From Streptomyces noursei (GTDB lineage Bacteria > Actinomycetota > Actinomycetes > Streptomycetales > Streptomycetaceae): DNA of 64,000 nucleotides. Location of the stretch: positions 164,148 to 228,147 of the forward strand of contig NZ_LWBU01000017.1 in assembly GCF_001646665.1 (NCBI RefSeq). Reading direction: 5' to 3'. The notes under the pieces were generated by a model that saw nothing but the letters and a program-made list of their open reading frames with translations, had not been told where the DNA came from and ran no database searches. Both the position numbers and the translations under genes were made by a program. Positions 17,274 to 24,824 of the stretch are shown one piece after another. How positions within the stretch are numbered: position 1 is the stretch's first letter; each line of letters starts with the position of its first letter.

Positions 17274-17699
17274 ATGCGTGCAGTGGTACAGAGGGTCGAC
17301 GGGGCCGAGGTCGTCGTCGACGGTGAGACGGTCGGCGCGATTCACGGCGAGGGGCTGTGCGTCCTGGTGGGCGTGACCCACGAGGACACAGCCGAGAAGG
17401 CCGCGACGCTGGCCCGGAAGCTGTGGTCGGTGCGGATCCTGGAGGGCGAGAAGTCCTGCTCGGACGTCGGGGCACCCCTGTTGGTGATCTCGCAGTTCAC
17501 CCTCTACGGGGACGCCCGCAAGGGCCGTCGCCCCACGTGGAACGCCGCGGCGCCGGGCGAGGTCGCCGAGCCGCTGGTCGACGAGGTGGTGGCGCGGCTG
17601 CGGGAGCTGGGGGCGACGGTGGAGACGGGCCGGTTCGGGGCGGACATGCGGGTCTCGCTCACCAACCACGGCCCGTTCACCATCGTCATCGACGTGTGA
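17274..17699 (+). CDS. dtd: D-aminoacyl-tRNA deacylase
   Basis: A 141-residue DTD that hydrolyses D-amino acids, and glycine, mischarged on tRNA. The signature SQFTLYGD and the cis-Gly-Pro loop [11 protein letters not shown] are both present, as is the MRAVVQRV start. A TAGGTT box at 17261-17266 ends seven bases before the ATG, so translation is probably leaderless; no Shine-Dalgarno is visible. The gene diverges from rsiG, with 144 bases between the starts. Confidence 0.95.
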   Translation: MRAVVQRVDGAEVVVDGETVGAIHGEGLCVLVGVTHEDTAEKAATLARKLWSVRILEGEKSCSDVGAPLLVISQFTLYGDARKGRRPTWNAAAPGEVAEPLVDEVVARLRELGATVETGRFGADMRVSLTNHGPFTIVIDV

Positions 17700-17729
17700 G
17701 GCGCCCGGATCCAGGCGCCCCGGCGGCGC

Positions 17730-18710
17730 CTACGCCTCGACCACGACCTCCTGGGCGGCGGCCGTACCGCCCGCCAGCAGGTCGGCGTCCACCGGCACGT
17801 TCCGCTTCACCAGGGCGAGCGCGATCGGGCCCAGCTCGTGGTGGCGTACGGCGGTGGTGACGAACCCGAGCTGCCGGCCCTCCTCGCCGTCGGCCTTCAG
17901 CCGGATCGGGGTCCCGTGCGCGGGCAGGTGCACCTCGCTGCCGTCGAGGTGCAGGAAGACCATCCGGCGCGGCGGCTTCCCCAGGTTGTGGACGCGCGCC
18001 ACGGTCTCCTGACCGCGGTAGCAGCCCTTCTGGAGGTGGACGGCGGTGCCGATCAGGCCGATCTCGTGCGGGATGGTGCGGTGGTCGGTCTCGAACCCGA
18101 GCCGGGGCCGGTGCGCCTCGACGCGCAGCGCCTCGTACGCCCAGATGCCGGCGAGCGGGCCGTGGCTCCCGGCGTACGCCTCCAGGTCGCCGCGCGGCAG
18201 GAACAGGTCCCGGCCGTGCGGGGTCTCCCGGACGACGACGCCCTCGGGGACGTCGGCGATCGAACCGGCCGGCAGGTGGACGACGGCGATCTCGTCGGTC
18301 CGGTCGGCCACCTCGACCCGGTAGAAGAACTTCATCGACTCCAGGTAGCCGATCAGCGCCTCCTGCGTGCCGGGCTCGACGTGCGCCCAGACCGTCTCGC
18401 CGTCGTCGACCAGGTACAGCGCGTGCTCGATGTGGCCGTTGGCGGAGAGGATCAGCGCCTCGGTGGCCTGCCCGGCGGGGAGTTCGCTGACGGCCTGCGT
18501 GAGGAGCAGGTGCAGCCAGCCGAGCCGGTCGGGGCCGGTGACGGTGACGACACCGCGGTGGCTCAGGTCGACCAGGCCGGTGCCGGCGGCCAGGGCACGC
18601 TGTTCGCGGAACAGGTCGCCGTAGTGCGCGGCGACGCCCTCGTCCGGCCCCTCGGCGGGCACGGCGCCTGGCAGGGACAGCAGGGGGCTGGTCGGTGATG
18701 GTCGCAGCAT
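17730..18710 (-). CDS. ygfZ: YgfZ/GcvT-like folate-binding protein
   Basis: A 326-residue member of COG0354. The diagnostic KGCYRGQETVAR motif with its conserved Cys is at about residues 230-241, after GcvT-like segments (GLVDLSHRGVVTVTGPDRLG). YgfZ proteins use tetrahydrofolate and help assemble or repair iron-sulfur enzymes. It lies nine bases downstream of nur, and nitrobindin-like-nur-ygfZ probably form one transcription unit. A small GGCGCC-based hairpin separates it from the convergent dtd gene. Confidence 0.88.
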   Translation of the reverse strand: MLRPSPTSPLLSLPGAVPAEGPDEGVAAHYGDLFREQRALAAGTGLVDLSHRGVVTVTGPDRLGWLHLLLTQAVSELPAGQATEALILSANGHIEHALYLVDDGETVWAHVEPGTQEALIGYLESMKFFYRVEVADRTDEIAVVHLPAGSIADVPEGVVVRETPHGRDLFLPRGDLEAYAGSHGPLAGIWAYEALRVEAHRPRLGFETDHRTIPHEIGLIGTAVHLQKGCYRGQETVARVHNLGKPPRRMVFLHLDGSEVHLPAHGTPIRLKADGEEGRQLGFVTTAVRHHELGPIALALVKRNVPVDADLLAGGTAAAQEVVVEA

Positions 18711-18719
18711 GTGATCAGC

Positions 18720-19193
18720 CTACGACTCGCCGCCGGACGGGGCGTCGGCGTCCTCGGCCTCTTCGCCCGTCCCGGCCTTCCGCGCACAGTTCTCGCACAG
18801 CCCGAAGATGGCGAAGTGCTTCATGTCGGTGTCGAAGCCGAAGGTGCGGCGGAGCTTCGCGGTGAACTCGGCGGCCACCTCCACGTCCGCCTCGATGACG
18901 CCGGTGCAGTCGCGGCACACCAAATGCAGGTGGTGGTGCCGGTCGGCGAGGTGGTAGGTCGGGGCGCCGTGGCCCAGGTGGGCGTGGCTGACCAGGCCCA
19001 GTTCCTCCAGCAGCTCCAGCGTCCGGTAGACGGTGGAGATGTTCACGCCGGAGGCGGTCCTGCGCACCTCGCCGAGGATGTCGTCGGGCGTCGCGTGCCC
19101 CAGGACGTCCACCGCCTCCAGGACAAGCTGGCGCTGGGGAGTCAGCCGGTAGCCGCGCTGCCGCAGGTCGCTCTTCCAGTCGGTGCTCACCAC
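18720..19193 (-). CDS. nur: Nur, nickel-responsive Fur family repressor
   Basis: A 157-residue Fur-family protein. The N-terminal winged helix reads KSDLRQRGYRLTPQRQLVLE and ISTVYRTLELLEELGLV; metal ligands include HHHLHLVCRDC, and a second Cys pair occurs near the end (CENC). The sequence agrees closely with my memory of S. coelicolor Nur (SCO4180), which with nickel represses uptake genes and sodF. Zur and CatR are other Streptomyces paralogues; the start MVSTDWKSDLRQRGYRL favours Nur. The tail is acidic and variable. Confidence 0.88.
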   Translation of the reverse strand: MVSTDWKSDLRQRGYRLTPQRQLVLEAVDVLGHATPDDILGEVRRTASGVNISTVYRTLELLEELGLVSHAHLGHGAPTYHLADRHHHLHLVCRDCTGVIEADVEVAAEFTAKLRRTFGFDTDMKHFAIFGLCENCARKAGTGEEAEDADAPSGGES

Positions 19194-19232
19194 GCGCTCC
19201 AGTGTAGGAGCACCGACCGCGAAGCCCCAGGG

Positions 19233-19805
19233 CTACTTGAAGAACGCGATGCCGTCGTCCGGCAGGTCGCCGAGGTCCTTGGCCCAGGCCTCGACCTGCT
19301 CGGGCGTGACGACCTTCTTCAGGTGGGCCGACATGTACGGGCGCAGCGGCACCTCGGGCGTCGACTTCTCGCCGACCCACATCAGGTCGCCCTTCACGTA
19401 GCCGTACAGCCGCTTGCCGCCGCTGTACGGCCCGGAGGCGGCCGTCCGCGCGACGGCGTCGGTGACCAGGTCGATCTGCGGCTTCTGGTCGGCGAGCTCG
19501 CCGTACCAGACCTCGACGATGCCCTGGTCGCGCACCATCACGATCTCGACCTTGCGCTCCTTGTCGATGCGCCAGTAGCCGCTCTCGGACTCCAGGGGCT
19601 TGACCTTGTTGCCCTCGGCGTCCAGGACCCAGGTGCGGGAGGTGTACTCGATGAAGTCCCGGCCGTCGTGGCTGAAGGTCACGGACTGGCCGAAGTTGCA
19701 CTTCTCGGCGCCGGGGAAGTCGGAGACGCCCGCGCCCTCCCACGTGCCCAGGAGGAACGCGAGGGGGACGAGGTCGGGGTTCAGGTCGGACGGAATCTCG
19801 ATCAT
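19233..19805 (-). CDS. Nitrobindin-like FABP family haem-binding protein
   Basis: A 190-residue beta-barrel protein with the family motif FLLGTWEGAGVSDFPG (GxWxGxG) near residue 20 and a MSAHLKKV segment whose His would be the proximal haem ligand. Nitrobindins carry ferric haem and isomerise peroxynitrite. It is upstream of nur and ygfZ on the same strand, a metal/redox grouping. Start is an ATG (MIEIPSDLNPDLVPL). Confidence 0.88.
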   Translation of the reverse strand: MIEIPSDLNPDLVPLAFLLGTWEGAGVSDFPGAEKCNFGQSVTFSHDGRDFIEYTSRTWVLDAEGNKVKPLESESGYWRIDKERKVEIVMVRDQGIVEVWYGELADQKPQIDLVTDAVARTAASGPYSGGKRLYGYVKGDLMWVGEKSTPEVPLRPYMSAHLKKVVTPEQVEAWAKDLGDLPDDGIAFFK

Positions 19806-19833
19806 GAGCAGCTCAGTCGATCTGTAGGAGTGG

Positions 19834-19935
19834 TCAGCGCTGGCCCTGGTACAGCTTCTTCACGGTCAGCACGGCGAAGCCGAGCACGCCGACGCAGACC
19901 AGGACCAGCAGGGCGGAGAAGAAAGCCTCAAGCAC
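19834..19935 (-). CDS. 33-residue single-pass membrane peptide
   Basis: A GTG-started ORF too short for routine calling. GAGGAG lies seven bases upstream of the GTG, one of the best Shine-Dalgarno sequences nearby. The peptide is one hydrophobic helix (FFSALLVLVCVGVLGFAVLT) ending in a basic tail (VKKLYQGQR), the form of small membrane regulators. It precedes the nitrobindin-like gene on the same strand and diverges from the DsrE-like gene. I believe a similar tiny protein occurs at this position in other Streptomyces, but cannot verify it. Confidence 0.6.
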   Translation of the reverse strand: MLEAFFSALLVLVCVGVLGFAVLTVKKLYQGQR

Positions 19936-20052
19936 AGGGTGCTCCTCGGTGAGCGGTATGGGCGAAGAAAAGGGCCGGGTCCCAGCGTAATGGGTGGGGG
20001 CACGGCCCTCCGTGTGAGGTTGCGCCCAGGCGGGCGCACTACAGTTCCGCAC

Positions 20053-20415
20053 ATGGCGAAGAAGCTCGTGATCAAGGTGACCGCAGGTGCCGACGCCCCC
20101 GAGCGCTGCTCGCAGGCCTTCACGGTCGCGGCGGTCGCCGTGGCCAGCGGGGTGGAGGTCTCGCTCTGGCTGACCGGCGAGTCCTCGTGGTTCGCGCTGC
20201 CGGGGCGGGCGGCGGAGTTCGAGCTGCCGCACGCGGCGCCGCTGCCGGACCTGATCGACTCGGTGCTGGCGGCCGGGAAGGTCACGCTGTGCACGCAGTG
20301 CGCGGCGCGGCGCGGCATCACGGAGGAGGACGTGCTGGAGGGCGTGCGGATCGCGGGGGCGCAGGTGTTCGTGAGCGAGGCGCTGGGCGACGGCACTCAG
20401 GCGCTCGTCTACTGA
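20053..20415 (+). CDS. DsrE/DsrF-like family protein
   Basis: A 120-residue Rossmann-like protein, starting MAKKLVIKVTAGADAPERCS and containing VASGVEVSLWLTGESSW and the paired cysteines VTLCTQCAARRG. DsrE-like folds relay sulfur or bind small ligands; the Cys-x2-Cys pair could carry persulfide. A TACAGT box (20040-20045) ends seven bases before the ATG, with no ribosome-binding site, indicating a leaderless message. It lies near the cysA-sseC sulfur genes, which may or may not be meaningful. Confidence 0.78.
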   Translation: MAKKLVIKVTAGADAPERCSQAFTVAAVAVASGVEVSLWLTGESSWFALPGRAAEFELPHAAPLPDLIDSVLAAGKVTLCTQCAARRGITEEDVLEGVRIAGAQVFVSEALGDGTQALVY

Positions 20416-20461
20416 CGCCCGCGCACGGCGGTACGCCGGCCCGGGGTCCCGGGGCCGGCCG

Positions 20462-20722
20462 TCACCGGCGTCTCCGCTTGCCGTCGAGCTCGTCCCACCA
20501 CTCGTCGGACTTCGGGTCGCCGCTGGGGTCGTCCCACCAGCGGTCCTCCGGGCCGCGCCGGTTCGCGACCATCGCGGCGACCGGCGGGATGACCATGGCG
20601 ACGAAGCACATGGCGACGGCGGCGGGCGTGGACCACAGCCGTACGACGGCCCAGGCGCCCACGAAGAGCACCAGGCAGGCCGTCATCATCGCGAAGTAGA
20701 CGTGCCGACGCCGGGCGTACAT
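20462..20722 (-). CDS. DUF3099 domain-containing membrane protein
   Basis: An 86-residue protein with the DUF3099 beginning MYARRRHVYFAMMTACLVLF, two hydrophobic helices and an acidic, Trp-rich C-terminus (DRWWDDPSGDPKSDEWWDEL) ending in a basic run. Widespread in actinobacteria and of unknown function. The ATG at 20722 fits the family; an upstream in-frame start at 20782 would add unrelated residues. Confidence 0.82.
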   Translation of the reverse strand: MYARRRHVYFAMMTACLVLFVGAWAVVRLWSTPAAVAMCFVAMVIPPVAAMVANRRGPEDRWWDDPSGDPKSDEWWDELDGKRRRR

Positions 20723-20746
20723 ACGTCCAGCGTAGGACGGGAACGA

Positions 20747-20806
20747 CCGAAGGGCCGCACCTCGGTCCCGGTAAGCGTCCAACCCCCAGGAGGCGCGGCC
20801 CTTCGG
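20747..20806. terminator. Long-loop terminator hairpin after sseC
   Basis: CCGAAGGGCCGC (20747-20758) and GCGGCCCTTCGG (20795-20806) are perfect 12-bp complements with a 36-base loop. The hairpin lies just beyond the sseC stop on the complement strand and upstream of the DUF3099 gene, so it should end the cysA-sseC transcript. Confidence 0.6.
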
Positions 20807-20823
20807 CCAGTACAGCGGTGCCG

Positions 20824-21111
20824 TCAGACGGCGATGGCGACCTCGGCCAGGCCGCCCTGCTGGGCGACGACCGTGCGGTCGGCGGTGCCGCCGGGGACGA
20901 GGGCACGGACGGTCCAGGTGCCCTCGGCCGCGTAGAAGCGGAACTGTCCGGTCGCGGAGGTCGGGACCTCGGCGGTGAACTCGCCGGTCGAGTCCAGCAG
21001 GCGCACGTAACCGACGACGGGCTCGCCGTCCTTGGTCACCTGGCCCTGGATGGTGGTCTCACCGGGCTTGATCGTCGAAGCGTCCGGGCCGCCGGCCTGT
21101 GCTCCACACAT
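20824..21111 (-). CDS. sseC: SseC family protein (DUF1416)
   Basis: A 95-residue protein beginning MCGAQAGGPDASTIKPGE and continuing as a beta-sandwich-like DUF1416 domain (TTIQGQVTKDGEPVVGYVRL, VRALVPGGTADRTVVAQ). It follows the sulfurtransferase by 50 bases, as in M. tuberculosis cysA2-sseC, and is assumed to take part in sulfur metabolism. The N-terminal Cys at position 2 is a family feature. Its biochemical activity is unknown. Confidence 0.9.
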   Translation of the reverse strand: MCGAQAGGPDASTIKPGETTIQGQVTKDGEPVVGYVRLLDSTGEFTAEVPTSATGQFRFYAAEGTWTVRALVPGGTADRTVVAQQGGLAEVAIAV

Positions 21112-21161
21112 GGGTACTCCTGAGGGGTCTTCGGGGGAGGGGGAGGACGGGAGGTCCGGGA

Positions 21162-22007
21162 CTACTTGTTGGCGCCGAGCTCGATCGGCACGCCGACGAG
21201 GGAGCCGTACTCGGTCCACGAGCCGTCGTAGTTCTTGACGTTCTCCTGGCCGAGCAGCTCGTGCAGCACGAACCAGGTCAGGGCCGAGCGCTCACCGATG
21301 CGGCAGTAGGCGATGGTGTCCTTCGCCAGGTCGACCTGCTCGTCGGCGTAGAGCGCCTTGAGCTCCTCGTCGGACTTGAAGGTGCCGTCGTCGTTGGCGT
21401 TCTTCGACCACGGGATGTTGCGGGCGCTGGGCACGTGGCCGGGGCGCTGCGACTGCTCCTGCGGGAGGTGCGCCGGGGCGAGCAGCTTGCCGCTGAACTC
21501 GTCGGGGGAACGCACGTCGACCAGGTTCAGGTTGCCGATCGCGGCCACGACGTCGTCGCGGAAGGCGCGGATGGAGGTGTCCTGGGCCTTGGCCTTGTAC
21601 TCGGTGGCCGGGCGGCTGGGGACCTCGGAGCCGTCGACCAGGTCGCGGGAGTCGAGCTCCCACTTCTTGCGGCCGCCGTCGAGGAGCTTGACGCTCTCGT
21701 GGCCGTACAGCTTGAAGTACCAGTAGGCGTACGAGGCGAACCAGTTGTTGTTGCCGCCGTAGAGGACGACGGTGTCGTCGTTGGCGATGCCCTTCGCGGA
21801 GAGGAGCTTCTCGAAGCCCTCCTGGTCGACGAAGTCGCGGCGGACCGGGTCCTGGAGGTCCTGCTTCCAGTCGATCCGGACGGCGTTCTTGATGTGGTTC
21901 TTGTCGTACGCCGACGTGTCCTCGTCGACCTCGACGATGACGACCTTCGGGTCGTCGATGTGGGCCTCGACCCAGTCGGCGTCTACCAGGACGTCGCTGC
22001 GGCTCAT
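21162..22007 (-). CDS. cysA: Thiosulfate sulfurtransferase (two-domain rhodanese)
   Basis: A 281-residue rhodanese. The N-terminal inactive domain (VDADWVEAHIDDPKVVIVEV) precedes an active domain whose persulfide Cys is in YCRIGERSALTWFVL near residue 235. It transfers sulfane sulfur from thiosulfate to cyanide or thiol acceptors and is named cysA in Streptomyces and cysA2 in mycobacteria. GGAGGAG precedes the ATG. The long 5' leader contains a leaderless Cys-containing peptide ORF followed by a hairpin, suggesting attenuation by cysteine supply. Confidence 0.93.
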   Translation of the reverse strand: MSRSDVLVDADWVEAHIDDPKVVIVEVDEDTSAYDKNHIKNAVRIDWKQDLQDPVRRDFVDQEGFEKLLSAKGIANDDTVVLYGGNNNWFASYAYWYFKLYGHESVKLLDGGRKKWELDSRDLVDGSEVPSRPATEYKAKAQDTSIRAFRDDVVAAIGNLNLVDVRSPDEFSGKLLAPAHLPQEQSQRPGHVPSARNIPWSKNANDDGTFKSDEELKALYADEQVDLAKDTIAYCRIGERSALTWFVLHELLGQENVKNYDGSWTEYGSLVGVPIELGANK

Positions 22008-22161
22008 GCTGTTTCTCCTCCGGGGCAGTGTGCGGCGGGGTGTGGCGGGGTGGTGCCGGGTGCTCTTCGCCTCTGCGCGCTTCCCGGTACGGGGGGTACG
22101 GGTCCACGCGGCGGATTCGGCACAGGGGTGGGCCTCGGGGTGCGTGACGGGCCCTGGGATA

Positions 22162-22179
22162 CGGGAGGCCGGGCTCCCG
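22162..22179 (-). promoter_or_regulatory. Hairpin abutting the leader-peptide stop
   Basis: CGGGAG and CTCCCG arms with a six-base loop lie directly after the leader-peptide TGA in the cysA leader. The location suits a structure whose folding or exposure depends on the ribosome at the end of the leader ORF. Confidence 0.45.
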
Positions 22180-22180
22180 C

Positions 22181-22261
22181 TCAGACGGAGCGACAGAGCA
22201 TGGCGGCGACGCGGCACAGGTCTACTGCCCGCCGCTTCGTGAGGTCCGCCTGTCGCTTCAT
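22181..22261 (-). CDS. 26-aa putative cysteine leader peptide upstream of cysA
   Basis: The ORF starts MKRQADLTKRRAVDLCRV and has Cys at positions 16 and 23 of 26 residues. A TACGAT -10 box ends seven bases before the ATG, so transcription should start at the A of ATG and the peptide is leaderless. Streptomyces genomes contain annotated 'putative leader peptides' of this look upstream of sulfur genes. In mycobacteria, leaderless Cys-rich sORFs attenuate the cysA2 operon according to cysteine supply. The same logic is inferred here. Confidence 0.75.
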   Translation of the reverse strand: MKRQADLTKRRAVDLCRVAAMLCRSV

Positions 22262-22268
22262 GACGCCG

Positions 22269-22298
22269 ATCGTAGGGACGGTCGGGCCGCCGTGTCAC
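22269..22298 (-). promoter_or_regulatory. Promoter of the cysA leader transcript
   Basis: Read on the complement, GTGACA (22293-22298) and TACGAT (22269-22274) are 18 bases apart. The predicted start is the first base of the leader-peptide ATG. Confidence 0.6.
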
Positions 22299-22309
22299 CG
22301 GCGTGTCGT

Positions 22310-22324
22310 ATCGTGAGACACGAT
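22310..22324. promoter_or_regulatory. 15-bp palindrome upstream of the cysA promoter
   Basis: ATCGTGAGACACGAT is a perfect ATCGTG/CACGAT inverted repeat with a 3-base centre, 12 bases upstream of the -35 element. It may bind a regulator of the sulfur operon; no regulator is assigned. Confidence 0.45.
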
Positions 22325-22447
22325 CGTCCGCGATGTGGGACGACGTACCGCCCGGGAGGGGCTCCGCCGGGCGCGGGGCGGAGTCCGGCCGCCGACCATC
22401 TGCGGATCGGACGCCACCGTCTCACCATGTGGCCGAAGAGCGGTTTT

Positions 22448-23140
22448 TCAGCCGGTCAGCACGACGTCCTCGCCGGTGACGGTGACCACGACGCCCTCCG
22501 GCGTCGCCTCGACCTTCCGCAGCTTCAGACCGGCCGGCAGCCCGCCGACCTGGCGGTCGAAGTCGGTGCGCTCGCGGACGCGCTCCTCCACACCCGGCAG
22601 CCCCTCGCCGGGGACCTTGTCGGCGCGCACGCGGATGGTGTCGTCACCGGCCAGGCTGACCGAGGACAGCACGCTGCGGGTGACCCGGCCCAGCACCGGG
22701 ATCTCGACCGAGCCGGTGACCTTGACCTTGCCGTTGCCGCCGTAGCCGACGGTCACGTCCTCGCTGGACGCCGCGCCGAGGTCGGCGTACGAGATGCGGG
22801 CGGTGCCGTCGGCGGAGGCGGCCACCGCCCGCGAGAAGTTGCTCTCCAGCCGTACGTCGTGCAGGGCGGCCTTCATCTCGGTCACCCGGACCTTCCGCCC
22901 GCCGGCCGTCGCCTCGACGTCGGTGAGGGTGACGTCGACCCGGTCCAGCTCCTTGCCCATGACCTGGGTCAGGAAGGGGAAGCCCGCTATGCGGACGTCG
23001 GCGGAGCCGGCCCGGCCCTGAGCCGCCCGTATGCGCTCGGCCGCCTCGGACTCGGCGTAGTTCACCGCCAGGCGGTCGGCGATGACGAAGAGGCCACCGA
23101 GGACCACGGCGGTGATCAGCAGTATTCGCAGTGCTCGCAT
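22448..23140 (-). CDS. DUF2993 family secreted/membrane-anchored protein
   Basis: A 230-residue protein with an N-terminal signal anchor (RALRILLITAVVLGGLFVIA) followed by a DUF2993 domain (IAGFPFLTQVMGKELDRVDV). DUF2993 proteins form a TULIP-like lipid-binding fold on the outside of the actinobacterial membrane. Ligand and role are unknown. The ATG at 23140 is chosen; a GTG at 23158 would add six residues. Confidence 0.82.
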   Translation of the reverse strand: MRALRILLITAVVLGGLFVIADRLAVNYAESEAAERIRAAQGRAGSADVRIAGFPFLTQVMGKELDRVDVTLTDVEATAGGRKVRVTEMKAALHDVRLESNFSRAVAASADGTARISYADLGAASSEDVTVGYGGNGKVKVTGSVEIPVLGRVTRSVLSSVSLAGDDTIRVRADKVPGEGLPGVEERVRERTDFDRQVGGLPAGLKLRKVEATPEGVVVTVTGEDVVLTG

Positions 23141-23239
23141 TGCTCGGTGTTCCCCCACCCTGTCCGCGACCGGCCCCCCGTCACGTCATGATCGACGCGC
23201 GGGTCCGCTCGTTGGTTCCCCTTCCCCCACACACGCCGC

Positions 23240-24517
23240 TCAGGCCAGCGCACGCCCCAGCAGGTACACGGCGGGCGCGGCGAGCGCGAGCGGCAGCGCC
23301 ACCCCGGCCGTCATGTGGACGAAGCGGGACGGGTAGTCGTAGGCGGCCACCCGGTGCCCCACCAGGGCGCACACCCCGGCGCCCAGGCCCAGCAGCGCGC
23401 CCTGCGCCCCCATGCCGGTCAGCCCGCCGGCGGCGGCACCCGCGCCGGCGGCCGCGAGGAGCGCCACCACCAGCGTGGCGACGCCCGGCAGCGGCAGGGC
23501 GCGGGCCACGATCGTGACGGCGACCGCGAGGCCGCCCACGACGACCGCGTCGGACGCGGCGGCCAGGTACCCGGTGGCGACGACCGCGAGGGCCGACGAG
23601 GCGACGGTGGCCATCAGGCCGTACTGGCGCTCGTCGGAGCCCGCGTGGCTGCGCAGCTGGAGCACGATCACCAGCAGGACCCACACGCCGAGCGTGCCGA
23701 GGATCGCGGCGGGCGCGTGCTCCTTGCCGACCGCCAGCAGCGCGGCGTCCGAGACGAGGCCGCCCGCGAAGGCGAGCGCGATGCCCTGGCGGGCGGGCCA
23801 CATGCCGTTGAGCCGGAACCAGCCGGCGGCGGTGACGGCCTGGAGCAGGACGAGCGGGACGAGCAGCCCGTACGGCCCGAGGGCGGCGCCCGCCGCGAGG
23901 AGGCCGCCCAGGGCGGCGGTCAGCACGGCCGGCTGCATGCCCGGGTCGATGATCGGCGAGCGGCCCTCGGCGCGGGCCCGCTGGGCGTCGGTCAGCCGCA
24001 CGTGCCCCGCGGTGGTGGGCGCGCCGTACCCCGGTGCGGCGGCCTCGGCGGGTGCGGGGGCGGGCGTGGGGGCAGCGGCGGCGTGCGCCGGGCCGTGCGC
24101 GTGCGGCTGCGCCTGGTCGTAGGCGTGCGCCTGCTCGTACGCGGCTGCCTGGTCGTACGCCGGTGCCTGGTCGTACCCGGGCGCGGGCTCCTCGCCGGGG
24201 GTCACCGGCCGCAGATACGCCGTGGGTGTGTCGTACGGGACCTCCGGCGGCAGCGGGTGGCCGGCCGGGCCCTCCGGAGGCAGCGCGTGGGCCCCCGGGC
24301 CACCGGCGCCCTGTGCCGGGAGGTGGGCGGAGTCCGCCGCGTACGGCGGGCCGGGCTGCTGCTGCGGCTGCGGCTGCGGCTGCGGCTGCGGCTGCTGGTA
24401 CGCCACGGGGTGGACGGCCGGCTGGTACTGGGTGTCCCAGGTCTGGCCCTCCCACGTCTGCGCGACGTCCGGGTCCTGGTACCCCTGTCCGTACGGGTAC
24501 TGCTGATCGCTGCTCAT
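23240..24517 (-). CDS. Large membrane protein with Pro/Gln-rich cytoplasmic arm
   Basis: A 425-residue protein. The first 180 residues are low-complexity, with a PQ repeat (QPQPQPQPQPQQQPG) and tandem AYDQA/AYEQA units. The rest has about eight hydrophobic helices, beginning near ALGGLLAAGAALGPYGLLV. A conserved arm-membrane junction reads VRLTDAQRARAEGRSPIIDP. No catalytic motif was seen. It lies next to the MoaD-like gene on the same strand, with a 10-base gap. Function unknown. Confidence 0.72.
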   Translation of the reverse strand: MSSDQQYPYGQGYQDPDVAQTWEGQTWDTQYQPAVHPVAYQQPQPQPQPQPQQQPGPPYAADSAHLPAQGAGGPGAHALPPEGPAGHPLPPEVPYDTPTAYLRPVTPGEEPAPGYDQAPAYDQAAAYEQAHAYDQAQPHAHGPAHAAAAPTPAPAPAEAAAPGYGAPTTAGHVRLTDAQRARAEGRSPIIDPGMQPAVLTAALGGLLAAGAALGPYGLLVPLVLLQAVTAAGWFRLNGMWPARQGIALAFAGGLVSDAALLAVGKEHAPAAILGTLGVWVLLVIVLQLRSHAGSDERQYGLMATVASSALAVVATGYLAAASDAVVVGGLAVAVTIVARALPLPGVATLVVALLAAAGAGAAAGGLTGMGAQGALLGLGAGVCALVGHRVAAYDYPSRFVHMTAGVALPLALAAPAVYLLGRALA

Positions 24518-24527
24518 GCTGTGGGGT

Positions 24528-24782
24528 TCACCCTCCTGCGAACGGCGGGAGCACCTCGACCGTGCCGCCCTCGGCCAGCCGTACGGTCTCATGGCTCCGG
24601 GTCCCGACGGGGTCACCGTCGACCAGGAACGAACACCGCAGGAGCACCCGCGTCAGCTCCCCGGGGTGCCGCTCGCGCACGGCGGCCAGCGCCTCGGCCA
24701 GGTTCTCCGCGGCGTACGGCTCCTCGGCGGTCCCGGCGGCCGCCTTGGCCGCGGCCCAGTAGCGGATGGTCCCCGCTGCCAT
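24528..24782 (-). CDS. MoaD/ThiS family sulfur-carrier-like protein
   Basis: An 84-residue beta-grasp protein starting MAAGTIRYWAAAKAAAG and ending VEVLPPFAGG. The C-terminal Gly-Gly is what E1-like enzymes adenylate and thiocarboxylate in sulfur carriers for molybdopterin or thiamine synthesis. AAGGAG precedes the ATG. No partner MoaE or E1-like gene is in the window, so the pathway is not certain. Confidence 0.82.
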   Translation of the reverse strand: MAAGTIRYWAAAKAAAGTAEEPYAAENLAEALAAVRERHPGELTRVLLRCSFLVDGDPVGTRSHETVRLAEGGTVEVLPPFAGG

Positions 24783-24824
24783 AGCGGCACTCCTTTCGTC
24801 GGCCTCGTCGGCATCCATCATGAG

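Noticed and set aside
24358..24400. Short CTGCGG-type repeat as a CRISPR-like array
   Set aside because: It lies inside a coding region and encodes the Pro-Gln repeat of the membrane protein; there are no spacers.
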